43,819 nucleotides of DNA, from IMG/VR virus record IMGVR_UViG_3300020156_000011, positions 1 to 43,819 of that record; one strand, written 5' to 3'. This DNA is from a virus. Below the pieces are notes generated by a model. That model saw nothing but the letters and a program-made list of their open reading frames with translations, had not been told where the DNA came from and made no database searches. Shown piece after piece: positions 39,058 to 43,819 of the stretch. The first letter of the stretch is position 1; each line of letters begins with the position of its first letter. The position numbers and the translations under genes are program-made.

Positions 39058-41478
39058 ATGGCCTCGAGCGCCCTTATCTCGGCCGCCAACAGCGTCTATG
39101 GGGACTTCGCCGTTCCCGGCGTGCCGGCGAGCGGCGCCAAACCCCTGACCCGCGCCGAGGTTCGGGCCCTGTTCGGTCTGATCGACGCGGCCTTGGGAAG
39201 TCTGGGGGTCAACGGCGCCATCACCGTGAAAAAGGCCAGCCGGGCGCTGCTCTACGCGGATCTGGCGCATGCCGCGGACGCCCTCGCCGTGGTGTATAAC
39301 GATCCGACCCCGGCCTATAACGGCATCTACGCCAAGGTCGGCGACTCCGGTTCGGGCAGCTGGAGCCTCACCGCCCTCGCCCTGCCGTCGAGCTTCGCCG
39401 CTGACCTGTCGCAGGTCCTGGCGTCCATCGAGCAGGTCGAGGGCGACCGTGATCGGGCAGAGACCGCCGCGGACGCCGCGGACGCGGATCGCGTCCAGAG
39501 TCAGGCGGCCCGGGACCTGGCTATCGCCGCCGCGGCGGATGCGGCGCAGGTGTCGGGCGTCAGCGTTCCGATCTATGCGAGCCTGCCCTCGGCCGCGGCG
39601 GCGACCATTCCCGCGGCCGTCAAGTCAGTGCGGGTTCAGGGATATGCGAGCCCGGTCGATGGCGTGGTGACCGACTTCGCGCGAGCCGTGTCGGAACCGT
39701 CGCACGCGGGCAAGTTCCGCAGCCAGGATCGATTCCTGCCCGATGGCACGACCGATGCCGGAACCGGCGGCTGGTTCGAATATGTCCCCGGCCCGGCGGG
39801 GGTCGACTGCCGCGTGACCGGCGCGGGCCTGGGGGCCGCCGACGACACCTCGGCACTGACCGCAGCCCTGGGCATAGCGCGCGCCAAGAAGACGCGGCTG
39901 AATCTGGTGGGGGCCGACTATACGATCAGCGACAACATCGTCCTGGACGTCGGCGACGATGTCGATGGCGGCCTGTTCGCCCGCATCGTGCAGATCACGG
40001 CGGGCAAGGGCGTGTTCGACGGCCTGGACAAGGACAATGTACGCATCCGCAATCTCATCATCGACGGGCCTGGCTCACAGCACCTGATCGGGGGAAGCGA
40101 CATCAAGGCGGCGGTCGTGGTCCAGGGCGGCGAGAACGCCCGGCTCGAGAACCTGCACATCTCGGGCTTCTACAACGGCGTGAACGTCTGCGCCGGGGAG
40201 AACAAGCGGGTCTCCGGCTGCGTCATCAAGGATTTTCGCATCTATGGCGTGGTGGCCTCGCTGTGCGACGGCTTCCGCATCCAGAACTGCGTGATCGGCG
40301 AATGCAGCCAGACGGGCGCCGCCAACGGCTATTGCATCAGCGCCACCGGCGACGTGGTGGGCGGCGACGCCCAGAACGACAACTTCATCACCGACAACCT
40401 GCTGTATGGCGTGCCGTGCTGGGACGCGGTGATGACCCACGAGGTCAGCCGCCTGCAATGCCGCGGCAACATCATCAAGGATGTGCGGGTCGGGTTCGAC
40501 ATCTCCGCGGCCTCGGCCGTCAATCCGTTGTTCGACATCGTCATCGCCGACAACATCATCGAGATGACCACCACCAACACCTGGGGCTCGACCGGGGCCC
40601 AGCATGCCGGGATCTACATCGGCGGCGTTCCCGGAGCCTATATCGACGGGGTCGTGATTCACGACAACATCATTGTCGGCGCCAACAAGATCGCCATCCC
40701 CGGCGGTTCGATCGGCGGCAACCTGCCGGCGGCGATCCAGCTCCAGTATGTCCATAACGCCAACGTGCATGACAACGTCGTGCGCGAGCTGGGCAATATC
40801 GCGTCCTACAACGCCATCAGCGTCTTCCGGGGCGGCGACAACGTCGCGATCCGCAACAACTCGGCGTCGGGCGTGCTGAGCAACGGCTATATGGTGCGGG
40901 CCCAGGGCGTGAGCACGGCCGATGTCGCCCGGAACCTGTCGATCCAGAACAACGTGACCACCTGCCCGGTGATCGCCCATACCCACATTCAGAACCTGAC
41001 GGCGACCCGGCTGAGCTTCACAGGCAACGGAACCGCCGCCCTGGCGACGCTTCTGTCGACCAGCGGGGCCGATCTCATATGGCAGAACGGCTACGGCTCA
41101 TTCACGCCCAATCTCAAGATCGGCGGCGTCGCGCTGGCCTCGGGTTCCTATACGACCCGCCTGGGCGAATTCGTCGTGCGGGATGGCTTCCTGACCCAAA
41201 CGATAACCATCGTCCTGAACAGCAAGGAAGGAAAGTCGGGCGACATCACCATCGATGGCCTGGCGATGCCGACCCGGCCTGGCTCCGACGGGATGAGCTA
41301 TCCGTTCGCCGTGTCGAACCCGACGGGCGTGTCCGGTGTCCCCATGGCCACCATCGCCGCCGGAGGATCCTCGACGATCGCCATGCGGAACAACGCCACG
41401 GACACCAATCTGACCGGCGCGCACCTGTCCGACGCCGCGCGGTTCGTGCTGCAGGGCGGCTATCCGGTGTCCACCTGA
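39058..41478 (+). CDS. Tail spike/fibre with parallel beta-helix
   Basis: 806 residues from ATG 39058, which has GGAGG 5 bases upstream; ATG 39046 is weaker. The N-terminal 190 residues attach to the tail (ISAANSVYGDFAVPG, coiled part VEGDRDRAETAADAADADRV). GAADDTSALTAALGIARAKK at about 260-280 is the pectate-lyase-like lead-in, followed by repeated strands (GFRIQNCVIGECSQT, DNVAIRNNSASGVLSNGYMV) of a right-handed beta-helix, then a C-terminal cap. Such spikes bind and often cut surface sugars; no catalytic acid pair can be assigned. Confidence 0.87.
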   Translation: MASSALISAANSVYGDFAVPGVPASGAKPLTRAEVRALFGLIDAALGSLGVNGAITVKKASRALLYADLAHAADALAVVYNDPTPAYNGIYAKVGDSGSGSWSLTALALPSSFAADLSQVLASIEQVEGDRDRAETAADAADADRVQSQAARDLAIAAAADAAQVSGVSVPIYASLPSAAAATIPAAVKSVRVQGYASPVDGVVTDFARAVSEPSHAGKFRSQDRFLPDGTTDAGTGGWFEYVPGPAGVDCRVTGAGLGAADDTSALTAALGIARAKKTRLNLVGADYTISDNIVLDVGDDVDGGLFARIVQITAGKGVFDGLDKDNVRIRNLIIDGPGSQHLIGGSDIKAAVVVQGGENARLENLHISGFYNGVNVCAGENKRVSGCVIKDFRIYGVVASLCDGFRIQNCVIGECSQTGAANGYCISATGDVVGGDAQNDNFITDNLLYGVPCWDAVMTHEVSRLQCRGNIIKDVRVGFDISAASAVNPLFDIVIADNIIEMTTTNTWGSTGAQHAGIYIGGVPGAYIDGVVIHDNIIVGANKIAIPGGSIGGNLPAAIQLQYVHNANVHDNVVRELGNIASYNAISVFRGGDNVAIRNNSASGVLSNGYMVRAQGVSTADVARNLSIQNNVTTCPVIAHTHIQNLTATRLSFTGNGTAALATLLSTSGADLIWQNGYGSFTPNLKIGGVALASGSYTTRLGEFVVRDGFLTQTITIVLNSKEGKSGDITIDGLAMPTRPGSDGMSYPFAVSNPTGVSGVPMATIAAGGSSTIAMRNNATDTNLTGAHLSDAARFVLQGGYPVST

Positions 41479-41515
41479 CGCCCGCCGGCCTGCTGACTGA
41501 AGGAGATCGTGACCC

Positions 41516-41752
41516 ATGACCGCCCCCGCAATGACGTGGCCGCAGGCCATGACGCTCACCCAGTTCGGCTTCAAGGTCGCCCGCGCGCATTGGACGGACC
41601 GATGGCTCCAGATGTTCGAGGGCCAGCTGCGGCTGTGCAGCCGGACCGAGGGCGCCGCCGATGAGGTTGGGCGGCCGGTGCTGGGCGGCGCCGACATTCA
41701 GTCGCCCGACTGGCTGGACGTCTCCGACATCTACCCCGATCCGCCGGCCTGA
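41516..41752 (+). CDS. DUF2829-like small protein (possible Tad2-type anti-Thoeris)
   Basis: 78 residues with AAGGAG upstream. MTWPQAMTLTQFGFKVARAH followed by W fits the DUF2829 pattern (F-x-x-A, G-x-x-V-x-R-x-x-W), and GADIQSPDWLDVSDIY fits its closing D-I-x-x-x-D-W. DUF2829 includes Tad2, which sequesters the cyclic nucleotide signal of Thoeris defence. It lies between spike and lysis genes, a common place for such cargo. The loop between the two blocks is divergent, so ligand binding is uncertain. Confidence 0.55.
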   Translation: MTAPAMTWPQAMTLTQFGFKVARAHWTDRWLQMFEGQLRLCSRTEGAADEVGRPVLGGADIQSPDWLDVSDIYPDPPA

Positions 41753-41763
41753 GACGCGCCGTC

Positions 41764-41810
41764 CCGGGCCGCGAAAGCATCGACGGCCCGGAAAGCGGCC
41801 CCCGGCCGCT
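41764..41810 (+). other. Two tandem hairpins between spike and lysis genes
   Basis: CCGGGCCG (41764-41771) pairs with CGGCCCGG (41784-41791), and AGCGGCC pairs with GGCCGCT around CCC (41794-41810). There is no T-run. They lie in a 172-base gap with no gene I support; likely mRNA structure between tail and lysis messages. Confidence 0.55.
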
Positions 41811-41924
41811 GTCGCAGTGACCCTCCCTACGCTCTTCAGGAGGCGCCCGTGTCCGCATGCGGCCACATCATCGGCCCGGCCCGGCCTTCGCGCCCGGTCC
41901 GGTCATCGAACCGGGGAGCGGCCC

Positions 41925-42368
41925 ATGCCTGATCTGTCAGAGGTCGCGACCGGGTCGGGTCTGGTCGGCGGCGGCGCCGTCATGGCGGTCGCGGCGATGA
42001 AGTTCGTGGAGTCGTGGCTGGCGCGCCGGCGGACCCCGGAACAGAAGATCGGCGACGCGGCCGGGGCGGCCAGCGAACTGATCCGGCTGGCGCTCGAGGC
42101 GTCGGGAACCAGCGTGCAGCAGCTGCTGGAAGAACAGCGGGCCATGCGCGGCGAGATCGAAACGCTGAAGGCCGAGGTCGAGCTGTGTCACGCCCGCGAG
42201 GCCCAGAGCGCCCAGGTGAACCGTAGCCTGATCGCCGTGCTGCGCCGGCAGGGGATCGACCTGCCGGCCGATGAAGGGGTCGGCGCTTTCGTCGAGCTGA
42301 GCGGCGGCGAGGTGACGGCGTTGATGCCGGCGCGGAAGATCCGGACTCCAGCGGACGGGGAGGGGTGA
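41925..42368 (+). CDS. Membrane-anchored coiled-coil protein, 147 aa
   Basis: ATG 41925 with GGGGAGCGGCC upstream. A moderately hydrophobic N-terminal segment (GSGLVGGGAVMAVAAMKFVE) is followed by a helical coiled coil (EEQRAMRGEIETLKAEVELC) and a loose C-terminus. It stands before the two-TM holin-like gene, so a lysis accessory role is plausible. Family not recognised. Confidence 0.6.
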   Translation: MPDLSEVATGSGLVGGGAVMAVAAMKFVESWLARRRTPEQKIGDAAGAASELIRLALEASGTSVQQLLEEQRAMRGEIETLKAEVELCHAREAQSAQVNRSLIAVLRRQGIDLPADEGVGAFVELSGGEVTALMPARKIRTPADGEG

Positions 42369-42369
42369 G

Positions 42370-42759
42370 ATGACGACCGAACCAAACGCCGCCGAGACCC
42401 TGAAGTCGGCCGCGGCGGCCGTCACCGGCGCCGGCACGCCGGAAAGCGCCGCGGTCGTGACGGCGCCGAACGGATGGGCGGTGCGGATGCTGGCGATGGC
42501 CGGCCCGGCGCTGTCCGTCATGGTCGCCTGGGTGATCGCCATCCTGGGCGGCGGGCTGGTGATCTTCGGCATGACGATCGTGCGGGGCGTTTCATGGCCC
42601 GAGGCGGTGGCGGAACGCCGGGTCGAGGCGCTGGCGGCGATCGGGCTGGCCCTGTGCGCCATTCTGGCCGTCGTGGTGTTCCGACTGGCCTCGGGTGGGC
42701 TGAAGCGGATCGAGGCCAAGGCCGGGCCCGCGTCGATGACGGTCAGCACCGGCGACTGA
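42370..42759 (+). CDS. Holin-like two-TM protein, 129 aa
   Basis: An Ala-rich soluble N-terminus, two hydrophobic segments (GPALSVMVAWVIAILGGGLV at about 46-65, extending to 71; ALAAIGLALCAILAVVVFRL at about 87-106) and a charged end. Size, topology and the endolysin gene right after it fit a holin, which makes holes in the inner membrane at a set time. Starts one base after the previous stop. Confidence 0.68.
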   Translation: MTTEPNAAETLKSAAAAVTGAGTPESAAVVTAPNGWAVRMLAMAGPALSVMVAWVIAILGGGLVIFGMTIVRGVSWPEAVAERRVEALAAIGLALCAILAVVVFRLASGGLKRIEAKAGPASMTVSTGD

Positions 42760-42783
42760 GACGAACGGCGTTCGTGCCGCGGC

Positions 42784-42800
42784 GGCGCACGGCGTGCGCC
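42784..42800. repeat. Dispersed palindrome, copy 10 (intergenic)
   Basis: GGCGCACGGCGTGCGCC, a perfect 17-bp palindrome, between the holin-like and endolysin genes. Confidence 0.87.
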
Positions 42801-42828
42801 GGAACCTTGAACAGAGTGGAGCTGGACC

Positions 42829-43302
42829 ATGCCGTATGTGCTGGGCGCCAAGTCGCGCGCCGAACTGAAGGGGGTGCATCCCTCGCTGGTGAAGGTGGTG
42901 GAACGCGCCATCGCGATCACCGCCCAGGATTTCAGCGTCCATGACGGGCTGCGCACCGAGGCGGAACAGCGGGCCTATGTAAGGTCGGGCGTGTCCCAGA
43001 CGATGAATTCCATGCACCGGCCGCAGTCCGATGGCTTCGGCCATGCTGTGGACCTGGTCCCGTTCATCAACGGCAAGCTGCGCTGGGAATGGCCGCCGAT
43101 CTACATCATCGCCGCGGCCGTCTGGAAGGCGTCGCGCGAGCTGGGCGTCGAGATCCGCTGGGGCGGGGCCTGGATCGACCTGCGCGACATCCCGAACGGG
43201 ACGCCGGCGGCCATGAAGGCGGCGGTCGAAGCCTATGGCGCGCGGCAGAGGGCCCGGGGTCGCAAGGCCTTCACCGATGGCCCGCATTTCGAGCTGGCGT
43301 GA
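42829..43302 (+). CDS. M15-family endolysin (L-alanyl-D-glutamate peptidase type)
   Basis: 157 residues, the normal size. SMHRPQSDGFGHAVDLVP at 61-78 holds the zinc ligands His63 and Asp75, with His72 nearby, in an extended form of the SxHxxGxAxD motif, and GPHFEL at 151-156 gives the third ligand His153. VHDGLRTEAEQRAY is the usual substrate-groove segment. It cuts the peptide part of the cell wall. No signal peptide, so release needs the holin. Shares a base with the next gene. Confidence 0.93.
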   Translation: MPYVLGAKSRAELKGVHPSLVKVVERAIAITAQDFSVHDGLRTEAEQRAYVRSGVSQTMNSMHRPQSDGFGHAVDLVPFINGKLRWEWPPIYIIAAAVWKASRELGVEIRWGGAWIDLRDIPNGTPAAMKAAVEAYGARQRARGRKAFTDGPHFELA

Positions 43303-43430
43303 TGACGGTCCCTCCGATCGAACCGCCCGACCCGTTGGTCGATGGGAGCGCGATGGCGGTCTTGGCGGCCGTGGCGGTTATGGCCTTTGTGATGGCAGTC
43401 GCGCTGATCTGGACCGGGGGGCGGCCATGA
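43302..43430 (+). CDS. Small single-TM protein, 42 aa
   Basis: MTVPPIEPPDPLVDGSAMAV leads into a strong membrane segment (AAVAVMAFVMAVALIWTG). It overlaps the endolysin stop by one base and the spanin start by four. Too short for family assignment; a holin partner or antiholin is possible from place and topology. Confidence 0.6.
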   Translation: MTVPPIEPPDPLVDGSAMAVLAAVAVMAFVMAVALIWTGGRP

Positions 43431-43819
43431 GCCGCTGGTCTCCAGTCCGCCTCGGCCTGTCGGCGCTCGCCCTGCTGGCCGTCATCCTTCTGATCGTCTT
43501 CTTCAATCCCCTGACCGGCTTCCTGCATCGCCAGCTGGAAGAGGCTCGCGCCGACGAAGAGACGGCGATCGACGGGCAGGTCTCGGGTCAGTACGCGGCC
43601 GAGGGGCAGGCGGAGGTCGAGGCCGCCGCCGGCGAAGTCCGCATCATCGTCGAACAGGCCCGGGAGGCCGCCCATGACCACGAAATTCAGGCCCGAGTCG
43701 CGCCGGGCGCCGATGACCCGCTGGATGCGGCTGCTGTCGATCGCCTGCGTCAGTCTGACGACATCCTGTGCGGGCTTCGGCCGGGGATCTGTGCCGGAAG
43801 CGGCGACCGCGGAACCGCC
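43427..43819 (+). CDS. Inner-membrane spanin (Rz-like), 5' part, continues at base 128
   Basis: ATG 43427 overlaps the previous stop (ATGA). One N-terminal membrane anchor (LGLSALALLAVILLIVFF) precedes a helical periplasmic part (FLHRQLEEARADEETAIDGQ, VEAAAGEVRIIVEQAREAAH). The frame is open to the end of the window and, across the circular join, stops at 146-148, making 137 residues. The lipoprotein gene starts inside it in another frame. It acts with that lipoprotein to fuse the two membranes. Confidence 0.78.
   Translation, partial: MSRWSPVRLGLSALALLAVILLIVFFNPLTGFLHRQLEEARADEETAIDGQVSGQYAAEGQAEVEAAAGEVRIIVEQAREAAHDHEIQARVAPGADDPLDAAAVDRLRQSDDILCGLRPGICAGSGDRGTA
43693..43819. repeat. Terminal direct repeat, right copy
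   Basis: Identical to bases 1-127; one of the two copies should be removed when the circle is closed. Confidence 0.93.

Overview
The window is one complete circular genome of a temperate, tailed (lambda-like siphovirus) phage or excised prophage. The first 127 bases recur exactly as the last 127, so the true circle is about 43,692 bp and one gene (the inner-membrane spanin) runs across the junction. High GC, dense GTGA/ATGA gene overlaps and the style of the structural proteins suggest an alphaproteobacterial host, probably Caulobacterales (Brevundimonas/Caulobacter type). That host call is inference.

Layout. (1) 12289 down to 1441, leftward: an early/lysogenic operon with small unknown proteins, a ParB-like protein, a TetR-HTH protein, Cys-rich and winged-helix proteins, a DUF5131 (Gp37/Gp68) protein, a GNAT acetyltransferase, an ASCH-like protein, a large serine integrase and two zinc-binding-like proteins. 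(2) 12290-13181: the immunity region, with an XRE repressor (minus), a small Cro-like protein (plus), a one-TM protein, and a shared 17-bp operator (GGATAC-N5-GTATCC type) in two clusters, like lambda OL/OR. (3) 13182-20446, rightward: small early genes, a 7-copy heptamer tract, an N6-adenine-type methyltransferase, a zinc-ribbon/TOPRIM primase and a P-loop helicase. One gene (13423-14079) points the other way. (4) 20395-20644: an array of GGGAACG boxes in both orientations with an AT-rich stretch, a candidate origin or control region, followed by a DUF6456-like protein. (5) 21558-41478, rightward late genes: Nu1/GpA-type terminase, gpW-like protein, lambda-type portal, protease-capsid fusion, decoration, neck, tail terminator, tail tube, tail chaperone pair made by a -1 frameshift, tape measure, tail tip set and a beta-helix tail spike. 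(6) 41516 across the junction to 1382: a DUF2829/Tad2-like small protein, holin-like proteins, an M15 endolysin, nested spanins and a D12-class adenine methyltransferase, closed by a strong terminator.

Most interesting: a 17-bp palindrome (GACGCACGGCGTGCGTC) in ten well-conserved copies plus one degenerate copy, spread over most of the genome, inside genes in different reading frames and between genes. Its DNA sequence, not its protein product, is what is conserved. The phage encodes a ParB-like protein and a TetR-HTH protein that could read it. Other strong signals are the A AAA AAC frameshift in the tail chaperone, the iteron-like array beside the primase/helicase, the two-cluster operator network, and a 7-bp repeat that can switch a gene among three reading frames.
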